64,000 bases of DNA from Dehalobacter sp. DCM (lineage in GTDB: Bacteria; Bacillota; Desulfitobacteriia; Desulfitobacteriales; Syntrophobotulaceae), in NCBI RefSeq assembly GCF_024972775.1, contig NZ_CP092282.1:358001-422000 (forward strand), given 5' to 3'. Each line of letters begins with the position of its first letter. Position 1 is the stretch's first letter. The translations under genes were made by a program, and so were the position numbers. Below are positions 1-9,236 of the stretch, in pieces. The notes below the pieces were generated by a model. It saw only the letters and a program-made list of their open reading frames with translations. It did not search any database and was not told the DNA's origin.

Positions 1-1203
1 GAAGGGCCAGAGAGAAGAAATAAGCTGAATAAGCCTGGTAAACTTGATAAGCCAGGCCAACTGGAACAGTCAGGGCACGCTGTCGTGCAGGCGGAGACGA
101 AGACGGACGATCTCCCGGTAAGAGACATGATTTTTTCCAACAGCGACGAATTTAGCTTATGCCGTCACCGCGCCGGCCGGGAAGAAAGCGCCTACCTGTT
201 TTTCCCGGGCTGTCAAATGGCAGCGACCATGCCGGAATATATTGCCCCGGCTTACCGCTATTTACAGGAAAAATTGGATAGTGTCGGAATATTCCTGGGA
301 TGCTGCGGCGCGCCGGCGGACTGGGCCGGGCAGCCGAAGCTTTTCGAGCAAACTATGGCTGAATTGCTGGCGAAATGGTCCCGGCTGGGCAAACCGGTTA
401 TGATCGTCGGCTGCGGAACTTGCTACCAGCAGTTTAAAGCGGCCGAACCCCAGATGCGGGTGAAGTTTTTGTGGGAGGTTTTTGCCGAATACGGGTTGCC
501 TCAGGCCCGGAGACAGCCGCGCACGGTTGTGGTGCACGACAGCTGCACAGTCCGTCATGAAAAAGAGGTTCAGGACGCTGTCCGGCATATATTGCAGGAA
601 GCCGGCTATCAGATCGAAGAACTGGAATACAGTAGGAATAAAACCAAATGCTGCGGCTACAGCGGTTTGGTTTTCTGTGGAAATAAAGATGCCGCCCTGA
701 AGGCGGCGGTGAAAAGAGTTGGCGAGAGTCCTTTGGATTATCTGGCTTACTGTGCGGTTTGCCGTAATTTTTTTGTCAGCGTCGGCAAGCCGACCTATCA
801 TATTCTGGATGTGATTTTTGGTCAGGATACGCCGGAAAAAGCCTGCCGTCCCGCGCCGGGCCTGAGGCAAAAGGAGGAAAACCGCCGGGGCTTGAAAATA
901 GCCTTGCTGCAGGAGTTTTATCCGGACGGCCGGGGACCGGACCAGGATGACGGACCGCTGCTTTTCATCAGCCCGCCGATCCGCCGCCTGATGGAGGAGC
1001 GGCTGATTGATGAGGACAATATCCGAAAAGTTATTCGTTTTGCCGAAGCGCAGAACCGGAAGTTGATCCGTCCGGCGGACAATCATTTTCTTGCCGGCTA
1101 TAAACCGGGGATTATCACCTACTGGGTGGAATACGCGCCCAAAGACGGGGGCTACGAAATCTATAACGCTTATAGTCACCGTATCAGCATTGGGGAGGAT
1201 TAA
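1..1203 (+). CDS. CCG-domain Fe-S redox protein, 5' end outside window
   Basis: The frame is open from base 1, so the gene begins upstream; a GTG at 85 is preceded by about 28 in-frame codons of Lys/Pro/Gly-rich linker and is probably internal. Counting from that GTG, two cysteine-rich CCG modules are visible: FFPGCQMAA (about residue 39) with LGCCGAPADW (about 71), and VHDSCTVRH (about 150) with KCCGYSGL (about 187). Such modules hold unusual 4Fe-4S clusters in heterodisulfide-reductase-like subunits. The last 100 residues carry no motif I know. It abuts the small Cys4 gene at 1204. By neighbourhood it resembles the large dicluster oxidoreductase of the Desulfovibrio DVU_1553-1558 cluster; that match is recalled, not computed. 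Electron transfer is likely, partners unknown. Confidence 0.75.
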   Translation, partial: EGPERRNKLNKPGKLDKPGQLEQSGHAVVQAETKTDDLPVRDMIFSNSDEFSLCRHRAGREESAYLFFPGCQMAATMPEYIAPAYRYLQEKLDSVGIFLGCCGAPADWAGQPKLFEQTMAELLAKWSRLGKPVMIVGCGTCYQQFKAAEPQMRVKFLWEVFAEYGLPQARRQPRTVVVHDSCTVRHEKEVQDAVRHILQEAGYQIEELEYSRNKTKCCGYSGLVFCGNKDAALKAAVKRVGESPLDYLAYCAVCRNFFVSVGKPTYHILDVIFGQDTPEKACRPAPGLRQKEENRRGLKIALLQEFYPDGRGPDQDDGPLLFISPPIRRLMEERLIDEDNIRKVIRFAEAQNRKLIRPADNHFLAGYKPGIITYWVEYAPKDGGYEIYNAYSHRISIGED

Positions 1204-1419
1204 ATGGCAAATTTTCAATTGGAAGTCAAAAACGACGAACGGATCCGCTGCGTGGCCTGCGATGTCGAACTGGAACCTTTGCCGGTAACGATGAGCTATC
1301 TGGAGAGCACGTTCCCGGTGAAAATCCTGAGCTGTCCGCGGTGCGGCCAAAGCTATATATCCGAGAGCCTGGCTTTAGGCAAGATGCTGGAAGCGGAAAC
1401 GGCTTTGGAGGAGAAATAA
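1204..1419 (+). CDS. Small Cys4 redox/zinc-ribbon protein (DVU_1557-like)
   Basis: A 71-residue protein whose ATG follows the preceding stop codon directly. It has two CxxC pairs, CVAC near residue 18 and CPRC near residue 44, a rubredoxin-like or zinc-ribbon arrangement that could bind one iron or zinc. The end is an acidic helix. It lies between the CCG Fe-S protein and the methyltransferase with almost no spacing, so all are probably cotranscribed. Family assignment to the DVU_1557 redox type rests on size, Cys pattern and neighbours. The metal and redox role are not visible. Confidence 0.7.
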   Translation: MANFQLEVKNDERIRCVACDVELEPLPVTMSYLESTFPVKILSCPRCGQSYISESLALGKMLEAETALEEK

Positions 1420-1422
1420 AGG

Positions 1423-2208
1423 ATGATAAAAGACGATAGGACAGAAAGATTAACGTTTATGAGTGAATTACAGGATGAGGCGCAAGGTTCGCCCGAAGAC
1501 ACCAGCGTCTTATATGAAAATGAAGAATTTCAGCAATACACGGAAGAAGCCTTACGTCCCGGCGGATTGGAACTGACCAGAAAAGCTCTGAAAATTGCCG
1601 CGTTTCCTGTTGGCAGCCGCCTGCTGGATATCGGCTGCGGCTGCGGCAAAACAACGGAGTTTTTAGCTTTGGAGTGCGGGATGGAAGCTTTGGGCATTGA
1701 TATTTCCGCAGAACTGATCGCCAAGGCCAAAGCCCGCAACAGCACGCTGAACGTTCAAGTGGGGAGTGTATACGACCTGCCGTATGCAAATGACGCTATC
1801 GACGGCGTGCTGACGGAATGCGTCTTTACCCTTTTTGAGGATAAACCGCTGGCTTTGGAACAGATCCGGCGCGTTCTGGCCCCCGGGGGCAAGCTGATTA
1901 TCAGCGATTTGTATATCCGGGAAAATGCCCAGGCTTTTTCCCAGCTGCCGATGGTGACCTGCATTAACGGCATCACCAGCCAGGATGTGGTTTGTCAGGA
2001 AGTGGCCGGCGCTGGCTTCAAGCTGAAGGAGTGGCATGACGAGACCTCTGTCTACAAGGGTTTTCTGGCCGGTCTGATCATGAATTACGGTTCAATCTCC
2101 GCTTTTTGGGAGAGCCTTTTGGGTTCCTGTGACAAGGCGTGTACGGTGCAGCAAAATATCAAAAATGTTAAGATCGGCTATTATTTGTCCGTTTGGGAAA
2201 AAGAGTAG
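1423..2208 (+). CDS. Class I SAM-dependent methyltransferase (DVU_1556/TrsM-like)
   Basis: A 261-residue Rossmann-type methyltransferase. Motif I is LLDIGCGCGKTTEFLA at about residues 66-81, followed by the acidic strand end ALGIDIS and the motif IV region DGVLTECVFTLFED. GGCGKLIISDLY-type strands follow (APGGKLIISDLY). The ATG at 1423 has a purine-rich site just upstream. It sits 3 bases after the Cys4 gene and directly before a radical SAM gene, in the same order as the recalled DVU_1556 neighbourhood. The methyl acceptor is unknown; the pairing with a radical SAM enzyme and a CoA ligase suggests a modification or cofactor pathway. Confidence 0.8.
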   Translation: MIKDDRTERLTFMSELQDEAQGSPEDTSVLYENEEFQQYTEEALRPGGLELTRKALKIAAFPVGSRLLDIGCGCGKTTEFLALECGMEALGIDISAELIAKAKARNSTLNVQVGSVYDLPYANDAIDGVLTECVFTLFEDKPLALEQIRRVLAPGGKLIISDLYIRENAQAFSQLPMVTCINGITSQDVVCQEVAGAGFKLKEWHDETSVYKGFLAGLIMNYGSISAFWESLLGSCDKACTVQQNIKNVKIGYYLSVWEKE

Positions 2209-2217
2209 GTGGTGGGA

Positions 2218-3690
2218 ATGGTGCGCAAAGATAATGAAACCAATGAAACAAGTAAAATCATTGAAGCCAATGAAATGAACGAAAGCAACGAGCGAAAAGC
2301 CAGGAGAAAAGTCCTTAAGGAGACGGTCAGCGTGTGCCCGGTTTGCCTGGAACGAATTCCGGCCCAAAAGACCGCTTATGGCGATAATATTTACTTGGAA
2401 AAGACCTGCCCGGAGCACGGTGACTTTAAAAGCCTGGTCTGGGAAGGCAAACCAAGATATCAAGTCTGGCTGCGCCAGGAGGACAACAACAAGCCGGTGA
2501 TCTGTGATACCGAAACGGAAAGGGGCTGTCCTTACGATTGCGGCATCTGTCCGCAGCACGAGCAGCAGGCTTGCTGCGTCCTGATCGAGCTGACCCAGCG
2601 CTGCAACCAGAACTGCCGGTTCTGCTTCGCGGACGCAGGGCATGCCATGGCGGAAATGAGTCTGGAAGAAATAAGCAGCCTGTACGATTCTCTGCTGGAA
2701 CGCAGTCCCGGACGTCCGTTCAATATCCAGCTTTCAGGCGGTGAACCGACTTTAAGGAAAGATCTGGCGGAGATCATCCGGCTGGGAAAGGACAAAGGCT
2801 TTCCTTACATCCAGGTCAACAGTAACGGCAAGCTGCTGGCGGCGGATCCGGCTTACGCCCAAAGCTTGGCGGCAGCCGGACTGGACTGTGTGTTTCTGCA
2901 GTTTGACGGAACCGATGATGAAATTTACCGGGAGATCCGTTCCGAGCCGCTCCTGGCTATTAAAAAGCAAGCAATCAAGAATTGCGGGCAGGCCGGGGTC
3001 AGTGTGGTATTGGTCGTCACGGTCGTTCCGGGCGTCAATGACGGGCAGATCGGAGCCGTCGTCGATTTCCTGTTGGCCAACCTGCCGGTGGTGCGCGGCA
3101 TCCATTTTCAGCCGGTCAGCTATTTTGGTCGTTTTCCGAAGGAACCCAGCGATGAGATGCGTTATACTATCCCTAAGCTTTTGCGCGATCTGGAAGACCA
3201 GACACAGGGCCGCTTAAGGACCGCAAATTTTATCCCGTTGGCTACCGGTCATTCTCTTTGTTCCTTTCACGGCACGTTTCAGATTAAGTCCGACGGCCAA
3301 ATTGCGGCTATTTCCACTCCGCCCGAGAAGGCCTGCTGTTCCTGCGGGCAGGACGCGATTATCGGCGCCCGTAATTATCTGGGACGCAAGTGGGGGGCGA
3401 GAACAGGAAACGCCGCAGGCGGGAGTACAAGCGACGGCGACAGCGGCAGCGGCGTTGTCAGTGAGCACGGCGAACCCGCTTTTGACGATTGGGACCTGTT
3501 TATCAAACAGATCCATGAAAACGGCTTCAACATTACAGCCATGGCTTTCCAGGACGTCTGGAACATCGACTTGGAACGCCTGCAGAAATGCCGGGTCCAT
3601 GTGGCCACCCCCACCCATAAATTGATTCCTTTCTGTGCTTACAATTTAACCGATCAGGAAGGAAGGAGCCTGTATGGGCGGTATTGCTAA
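2218..3690 (+). CDS. Radical SAM protein (TrsS-like)
   Basis: About 490 residues. The N-terminal part has Cys pairs (CPVCLERI, and CPYDCGICPQH about residue 105-120) that could bind an additional metal or cluster. The radical SAM triad is LTQRCNQNCRFCFADAG, followed by the glycine motif LSGGEPTLRKDL. A poorly conserved Gly/Ser-rich insertion lies near residue 400. The end is YGRYC. I chose ATG 2218 because GGTGGTGGGA is well placed for it; a GTG at 2209 is possible. The layout (N-terminal CPxxCG block then CxxxCxxC) is like the MoaA-related radical SAM proteins called TrsS in DVU_1553-1558-type clusters. Substrate unknown. Confidence 0.8.
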   Translation: MVRKDNETNETSKIIEANEMNESNERKARRKVLKETVSVCPVCLERIPAQKTAYGDNIYLEKTCPEHGDFKSLVWEGKPRYQVWLRQEDNNKPVICDTETERGCPYDCGICPQHEQQACCVLIELTQRCNQNCRFCFADAGHAMAEMSLEEISSLYDSLLERSPGRPFNIQLSGGEPTLRKDLAEIIRLGKDKGFPYIQVNSNGKLLAADPAYAQSLAAAGLDCVFLQFDGTDDEIYREIRSEPLLAIKKQAIKNCGQAGVSVVLVVTVVPGVNDGQIGAVVDFLLANLPVVRGIHFQPVSYFGRFPKEPSDEMRYTIPKLLRDLEDQTQGRLRTANFIPLATGHSLCSFHGTFQIKSDGQIAAISTPPEKACCSCGQDAIIGARNYLGRKWGARTGNAAGGSTSDGDSGSGVVSEHGEPAFDDWDLFIKQIHENGFNITAMAFQDVWNIDLERLQKCRVHVATPTHKLIPFCAYNLTDQEGRSLYGRYC

Positions 3691-4961
3691 GCTTACCGAG
3701 CTTACCCCTCTGGAAAGCTGGGTGGCGAAAAAAATAGACGTGAATAAGCTCAGCCTTCCGGCTCTCCGGGCGTATCAGGAACGTTCCGCGCTGGCCGGAC
3801 TGGCTTACGCGGCGGAACGTTCCGCTTTTTACCGTTACTTGTATAAGGATATTTTATTAAAACAAATTCGCAGCCTAGCGGATTGGGACAAGCTGCCGCT
3901 GATCAGGGACAGGGACGTGCGGGAGCAGGGTTCCCGAATGCTTTGTGTTGGGCAGGAGGATATCCGGCGGATTGTCACCCTAGACAGCAGCGGGACAACC
4001 GGTATTCCGAAACGGATTTTTTTTTTCCCGGGCCGATCAGGAACTGACCATGGATTTCTTTGCTAACGGGATGACGACCATGTCGAAAAACGGTGATAAG
4101 GTGCTGATCCTGCTGCCCTGCGCCCGTCCCGGCGGGGTGGGGGATTTGCTGGCGGCGGGCCTGGAACGTTTTGGCGCGGTACCTCTGAAGTACGGACCGG
4201 TTGATGATTGTGATAAGGTCGTCGCATTACTGTTTCGAGAAAGGCCGCAGGTTATCGTGGCCAATCCGGTGCAGATGCTCTTAACAGCCTATTACTACCG
4301 ACAGAAGGTAAACGAAGGGGTCGCGCCCATTGACCTGCGGGCTATCCTGCTGAGTACGGATTATGTCGCCGATAGTCTGAAAGAATGCTTGGCGGAGATT
4401 TTTCATTGCCGGGTCCACGAGCACTACGGGATGACGGAAATGGGGCTGGGCGGCGGCGTGTCCTGCAGCGCGCTTAAGGGCTACCACTTGCGGGAAGCGG
4501 ACATGTACTGGGAAGTGGTGGACCTCAGCGGCAGGTCTTTGCCGCCCGGGGAATATGGAGAAATCGTCTTTACCACCCTGACCCGGGAAGCGATGCCGCT
4601 GATCCGCTATGCAACCGGCGATAAAGGCCGTTTCCTCAAAGAACCCTGCACCTGTGGCAGCGTTCTGCCCCGATTGGACAAGGTCAAAGGGCGTTTAGAC
4701 AGTCCGCTGGATCTGCCGGCCCTGGACGAGATTATTTTTGCTTTCGACGGGGTTGTAGATTTTCAGGGCCGACTGGAGGGCGATGAGCTGCTGCTGACGG
4801 TCTGCTGTCTGGAACCGGGGTACAAATGGCAGGCTGCGGACATCGAAAAAGCCTTGCCCTGCAGGGCAAGGCTGGAAATTCAATACGGCATCCGGTCCCA
4901 TATGTACCAGTTGAAGAAACGGCAGATCAGCACAAAGACAGCGGATGAAGAGATGGGATAA
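3674..4961 (+). pseudogene. AMP-dependent CoA ligase (phenylacetate-CoA ligase-like), frameshifted at T10
   Basis: Start ATG overlaps the radical SAM gene by 17 bases. The adenylate-forming signature TLDSSGTTGIPKRIF ends at about residue 117; the frame then meets a run of ten T (4017-4026) and stops at 4066. The remainder is intact in another frame from about 4027 to 4961. With nine T the join reads IFFSRADQELTMDFF, as expected of the family, so one extra T explains the break. The downstream part has HEHYGMTEMGLGGG and ATGDKGR, typical of PaaK-like ligases. Such enzymes activate carboxylates with ATP and CoA. A sequencing error, a real mutation or slippage-controlled expression are all possible. 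Looks like the DVU_1553 family member of this cluster. Confidence 0.8.
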
Positions 4962-5069
4962 ACAAACATTTTCGATTGATACCGGCGAAATACTGGGGAT
5001 TTGCACGTGAAGTTCCGGTATTGTTAGGGTGTAGGTTTCTTCAATATACTGGTAAAGAGGTGATTTTTG

Positions 5070-5456
5070 GTGAAAAACAACGAACAAAATCTTATCAATA
5101 ATGATAAAGGCAAATGCTCCTGTGAGGGCTATAACCTCGACAAGCTGATCCAGCCAAAGATACTGGTCCTGTTGAACAAACATCATGAAGGGCTGCACGG
5201 GTATCGGATTATTGAGATATTGAACCACCAACCACTTTGGAATGAACCGGTCGACAGTACGGGAATATACCGGGCACTAAAGATAATGGAAGAAAAGAAA
5301 CTCCTGCTGTCAGACTGGGATACCAGCGGAACAGGCCCTGCTAAAAAAGTTTATAAGATAACGGAACCAGGCCGAATATGTCTTAATAACTGGGTGAAAA
5401 CCCTGAAGAAGTATCAGGAGAGCATTTTGCTGATCCTAAGCGATTTTGAAAAATAA
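5070..5456 (+). CDS. PadR-family transcriptional regulator
   Basis: About 128 residues with the PadR winged helix: LIQPKILVLLNKHHEGLHGYRIIEIL, then VDSTGIYRALKIMEEKKLL and the wing KKVYKITEPGR. A C-terminal helix would mediate dimerisation. AAAGAGGTG at 5054-5062 fits a GTG start at 5070 (TTG 5067 also in frame). It precedes a methyltransferase and a radical SAM enzyme on the same strand and is the natural candidate regulator of that set. Ligand unknown. The N-terminal KCSCEGYN contains a Cys pair that could sense metal or redox, which is speculation. Confidence 0.85.
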   Translation: MKNNEQNLINNDKGKCSCEGYNLDKLIQPKILVLLNKHHEGLHGYRIIEILNHQPLWNEPVDSTGIYRALKIMEEKKLLLSDWDTSGTGPAKKVYKITEPGRICLNNWVKTLKKYQESILLILSDFEK

Positions 5457-5585
5457 GATTTTTTTTGGCCGCTAACAGATTAAGTCTGATAAGTGAAAAT
5501 CTCAAGCAGTAATTGAAATAGAGAATAACGATTTTAACAAAAAGACTAGAAAAGAAGATGCAATGAAATTGGAGGATTTCAAACA

Positions 5586-6284
5586 ATGAATGCTGGCAAG
5601 ACCTCACCGGTAGCCCCTGAGTACGACCAAAAGATAGAAATCACTATGCCTATGTACAGGTTGTTTCACACAGAAACGATTGATCTGATAAAAAGTATTC
5701 ATCCAGCGCCGGGAAAGTGGCTTGATACGGGTTGCGGAACAGGCAATTTGATTCTATCTGCGCTAAAAACATTTGACTGCACGAAGTTTGTGCTGGCTGA
5801 CCCTTCCACGGAAATGATCAATATTGTCAGAAAAAAGCTTTCTTGTTCACGAGACCGTCTGGACCGGAGAGCGCAAATCGAATTGCTGCCACCCGTCGCG
5901 TCTGAAAATATCGGTTTGCCGGACTGGGAATTTGATATTGTCACGGCAATTCAGGTGCATCATTTCCTGAGTCCGGAAGAAAGGAAAAGAGCGACGGGAA
6001 ATTGCTTTCGAATGCTAAAACCGCAGGGGATATATATCACTTTTGAAAATATCAGGCCGTTTTCGGAAACAGGTGTGGCAATTGGTCTGGCGAGGTGGAA
6101 ACAGTATCAAATAACGCAGGGCAAGAGTAAAGAAGAGGCTGAAAAACATATCCAAAGATTTGATCAAGAATATTTTCCTATTAATATTAAAGAACATCTG
6201 CTTTTATTAAAAGAAGCGGGATTTTCAATGGCGGAGGTATTCTGGGTATCTTTTATGCAAGCGGGTTTTTATGCGGTTAAATAG
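5586..6284 (+). CDS. Class I SAM-dependent methyltransferase
   Basis: 232 residues. Motif I is WLDTGCGTGNLILSAL (about residues 45-60), motif II VLADPSTEMI, and the following strand FDIVTAIQVHHFLS. Start ATG has GGAGG about 9 bases upstream. It is unlike the methyltransferase at 1423 in sequence, so not a local duplicate. It lies between the PadR gene and the BioB-like radical SAM gene. A methyltransferase coupled to a radical SAM enzyme and importers hints at making or salvaging a small molecule. The acceptor cannot be read from sequence. Confidence 0.8.
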   Translation: MNAGKTSPVAPEYDQKIEITMPMYRLFHTETIDLIKSIHPAPGKWLDTGCGTGNLILSALKTFDCTKFVLADPSTEMINIVRKKLSCSRDRLDRRAQIELLPPVASENIGLPDWEFDIVTAIQVHHFLSPEERKRATGNCFRMLKPQGIYITFENIRPFSETGVAIGLARWKQYQITQGKSKEEAEKHIQRFDQEYFPINIKEHLLLLKEAGFSMAEVFWVSFMQAGFYAVK

Positions 6285-6394
6285 ACATCCTCTACCTTGA
6301 TTGAGGATTAGTAAAAATGAAGACAGACAATTTTCTGAGTGAAGAATTATATGGCCTAGATTGAGAAATAAAAAAACAAATAGGAGATTGAGTG

Positions 6395-7387
6395 ATGACG
6401 GATTTGGAATTAATAGACTTTGCAAAGCAGAACGCGCTAGCCGGAAAAACGTTGGATAAAGCGAGCATTGTCCAGTTGCTGTCGATTCAGCCGGACTCTC
6501 CCGCAGACAAGGCTCTCGGAAAAGCAGCCAGGGAAGTGGCCGCGTCCGTAACCGGAAACCGGGGCTATCTATGGGGAGCCATTGGCCTTGACGCGGTACC
6601 GTGCAGTATGAACTGCGAATTTTGCTCCTTGGGGGAAAAATGGGGGATTGTTCAAGAAAGTAAAAAAATTAGTGATGAAGAGATCATGGCTAAGGTTAAG
6701 CAGTTTGCTGAAATCGGAGCAAGCTGGATTATTCTCCGCACGACAGAATTTTATGATCTGAAGAAGTTAGGCACTTTTGCTGCCAGAATAAAGAAGAAGG
6801 TGCCCGGGCAGTACCTGCTTGGAATAAATGTCGGAGAGTTTGATTTAGAAACCGCAAATTATTTATACAAATCGGGAGTGGATATCGTTTATCATACCGT
6901 AAGACTTGGCGAGGGTAAAAATACCAGGTTTTCAATAGAGGAAAGGTTGGAAACGATTAGGGCTATCAGAGAATCCCCTCTGCAATTGGCTTTCTCTGTT
7001 GAACCTGTCGGCATAGAACACACAAATGAAGAAATCGCCGATCTGATTGTCGTAGCCTGCGAAAACGGGTCTGTCCAGACAGGTGGAATGGCGCGCATTC
7101 CAGTGAAGGGAACCCCTCTTGGCGATTTGCCCCAGGTCTCTGATGAAAGGATGGCGCAAATCGGAGCGGTCATCCGCTTAGCCAACGGGCAAGGGGATGT
7201 TTGCATTTATCCGCCGTCAGAACAGGCCTTAGAGAAAGGGGCAAATGTACTTATTATAGAAACGGGAGCTATTCCCAGGGACAGCGATTGTTATTCCGAA
7301 AAAGAATGGAAACAATTCAGCGCGGATAAAGCAAGAGCTTGGTTTGATAAACATGGTTTCCAGTCCGGAGTCAAGAAAAACGGCTAG
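6395..7387 (+). CDS. BioB-like radical SAM enzyme
   Basis: 330 residues, the size of a single-domain biotin synthase/HydE/PylB-type barrel. The radical SAM cluster motif is VPCSMNCEFCSLG (C-x3-C-x2-C, about residue 70). The C-terminal barrel continues with LGINVGEFD, VYHTVRLGEG and SVEPVGIEHTNEE. TAGGAG at 6381-6386 serves ATG 6395 (GTG 6392 is in frame). It is followed after 37 bases by a substrate-binding lipoprotein of an importer. Members of this superfamily insert sulfur or rearrange carbon skeletons. The dihydrolipoyl dehydrogenase and lipoate ligase downstream raise the possibility of lipoyl-type chemistry (compare LipS1/LipS2, also BioB-like), but I cannot show that. Confidence 0.75.
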   Translation: MTDLELIDFAKQNALAGKTLDKASIVQLLSIQPDSPADKALGKAAREVAASVTGNRGYLWGAIGLDAVPCSMNCEFCSLGEKWGIVQESKKISDEEIMAKVKQFAEIGASWIILRTTEFYDLKKLGTFAARIKKKVPGQYLLGINVGEFDLETANYLYKSGVDIVYHTVRLGEGKNTRFSIEERLETIRAIRESPLQLAFSVEPVGIEHTNEEIADLIVVACENGSVQTGGMARIPVKGTPLGDLPQVSDERMAQIGAVIRLANGQGDVCIYPPSEQALEKGANVLIIETGAIPRDSDCYSEKEWKQFSADKARAWFDKHGFQSGVKKNG

Positions 7388-7424
7388 AAATTTATTGAGT
7401 GTTAACTGAAAGGAAGAAAATTTT

Positions 7425-8429
7425 ATGAAAAGAGTTATTAAATCGATTAGTGTCCTTGTTATTGCCTTATTATTGGCAGGCATGTTCACAGGGTGCAGCG
7501 GCACAGAGAAAGCGGCAAAAACATCTTCGGATCCTGCCACAAAAGGGTCAGTCCAGATGAAGGTGGGGACATCCAAATCGCCTCAAGCCATGATCCCGTA
7601 TTTTTATCAGCAGTTCCTTCCGGAAAAATATTCAAGTGAAGTCATATATTTCTCCAGTATTTCTGATTCCGTAAACGCACTTATGGCAGGAACGCTGGAT
7701 GCGACTTCCTGCAGCATGGTAAATGTGATTTCAGCAGCCTCAAAAGGTCAACCGGTCGTTGTTTTATGCGGGATATGCAACAAATGCTCGGCTCTGGTAG
7801 CCGGTGTCAATTCCGGGATTGAAAGCGAAAAGGATCTTAAAGGGAAAAAAATCGGCTATTTGCCGGCTTCGGCGCACCACTTGCTGCTTTTGGACGTTTT
7901 ACGCCGCAACGGGCTGACCCAGGACGATGTGACCCTGGTGCGCCTGGAAAGGGAAACCGCGAATGACGCTCTGAAAAACGGGGACATCGACGCTTTCATG
8001 ATCGGCGAACCAAGGCCTTCGCAGGCTGTAGCCGGCGGTTACGGGAAAATCATCAGCTATCCTTATTTTGACGACAGTGTGGGTACAATTAATGCCGTTA
8101 TGATTACGACAAAAGAAAATGCCGAAAAAAACAAGGATATGATCCAGGACATGGTGACAGCTCATTGCGAGGCAACCGATTATTGCAATGCCAATGTGGA
8201 TGTCTGGCAGGAAAAGGCTGCCGCTGAATTAGGTTTCGATCCCAAAGTTCTGAAAATTGCCCAAAGCAATACAGAAATTTTCTATGATATTACCCCGGAA
8301 TATATCCAGCAAACCAAAAACCTGGCTCAGCAGATGCTGGATTTAAAGATGATTACCCAAATACCGAATATAGAGGCTATGTTTGATTTGAGCTTTTTGG
8401 AAGAAGCTGAAAAAGAAATCAAGAACTAA
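7425..8429 (+). CDS. ABC transporter substrate-binding lipoprotein (NMT1/SsuA type), system 1
   Basis: 334 residues. A type II signal peptide is visible: basic KRVIKS, hydrophobic stretch, then MFTGCSG with the lipidated Cys at about residue 25. The mature part has the periplasmic-binding layout of NitT/TauT/thiamine-precursor binders (DLKGKKIGYLPAS near 140, then NDALKNGDIDAFMIGEP). Unusual is LCGICNKCSALVAG, three Cys close together near residue 115. It precedes its permease by 12 bases. Ligand unknown; the family covers sulfonates, nitrate, pyrimidines and others. Confidence 0.85.
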   Translation: MKRVIKSISVLVIALLLAGMFTGCSGTEKAAKTSSDPATKGSVQMKVGTSKSPQAMIPYFYQQFLPEKYSSEVIYFSSISDSVNALMAGTLDATSCSMVNVISAASKGQPVVVLCGICNKCSALVAGVNSGIESEKDLKGKKIGYLPASAHHLLLLDVLRRNGLTQDDVTLVRLERETANDALKNGDIDAFMIGEPRPSQAVAGGYGKIISYPYFDDSVGTINAVMITTKENAEKNKDMIQDMVTAHCEATDYCNANVDVWQEKAAAELGFDPKVLKIAQSNTEIFYDITPEYIQQTKNLAQQMLDLKMITQIPNIEAMFDLSFLEEAEKEIKN

Positions 8430-8441
8430 GGTTTTTCAGGT

Positions 8442-9236
8442 ATGAAAACAAAACGATTTACGTTGAAGTTATGGGGCTTGCTTATCCCGTGTTTGGTTAT
8501 CGCCGTGTGGCAGTGGGCGGCAGTATCTGGCATTCTGCCGCCCTATAAGCTGCCGGTGCCTTCGCACTTGTTCAAGGTATTGCTGGACTACTCTTTTGGC
8601 TGCTATGAAATTACCTTTTGGTCCGGCAAGCTGCTGAAAAATTTTGTCGCAAGCTTCTACCGCGTCCTGGCAGGTTTTGCGCTTGCCGCTTTTTGCGGCG
8701 TTTTGCTGGGCTTGCTCAGCGGGCGGATTGAACGGATCAAGGCCTTGGTGGAACCGCTGATCGACGCCTTGAGGGCCATTCCGGGAATTGCCTGGCTGCC
8801 TATCGCCATCGTCTGGTTCGGGATCGGGGAAAAAAATACCTTGTTTTTAATCTCTCTGGCTGCATTTTTCCCGGTATATGTCAATACCTGTTACGGCGTA
8901 CTCGGCATTTCCCCGTTAAAAATCCGTGCGGGGCAGATGCTCGGCACAAAGCGGAAGAATTTATTTTTGAAGATCATCCTGCCGGCTGCTTTTCCCAGTA
9001 TTTTTATAGGGCTGCGCTTGGGGTTGGGCGTATCCTGGGCCCATCTGGTTCTGGGAGAAATAACCGGAGTGCCGACCGGACTGGGGGCGGTCCTGACAGA
9101 TGCCAGGTGCGAAGGCCATGTGGATATGGTCATTGTCTCCATGGTTGTTATTGCGATAGCCGGCAAAGTAAGCGATCTGGTATTAGGATGGCTTTGCCGC
9201 CTCTTCTATCCGTTGAAAGTGGGTGCGAAAAAATAA
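8442..9236 (+). CDS. ABC transporter permease (BPD_transp_1), system 1
   Basis: 264 residues with about six membrane segments. The coupling-helix region GTKRKNLFLKIILPAAFPSIFIGL (given in part: LPAAFPSIFIGLRLGLG) is the EAA-type loop that contacts the ATPase. The N terminus AVWQWAAVSGILPPYKLPVPS is typical of SsuC/TauC-like permeases. Its stop overlaps the ATPase start (TAATG), indicating translational coupling. It forms the membrane channel of importer system 1 with the lipoprotein at 7425 and the ATPase at 9236. Confidence 0.88.
   Translation: MKTKRFTLKLWGLLIPCLVIAVWQWAAVSGILPPYKLPVPSHLFKVLLDYSFGCYEITFWSGKLLKNFVASFYRVLAGFALAAFCGVLLGLLSGRIERIKALVEPLIDALRAIPGIAWLPIAIVWFGIGEKNTLFLISLAAFFPVYVNTCYGVLGISPLKIRAGQMLGTKRKNLFLKIILPAAFPSIFIGLRLGLGVSWAHLVLGEITGVPTGLGAVLTDARCEGHVDMVIVSMVVIAIAGKVSDLVLGWLCRLFYPLKVGAKK

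Noticed and set aside
262-1350. Long minus-strand reading frame opposite the CCG Fe-S gene
   Set aside because: It mirrors the G+C-rich coding frame of the plus strand; the plus strand has clear Fe-S motifs. The same holds for 10089-11702 on the minus strand opposite the second importer.
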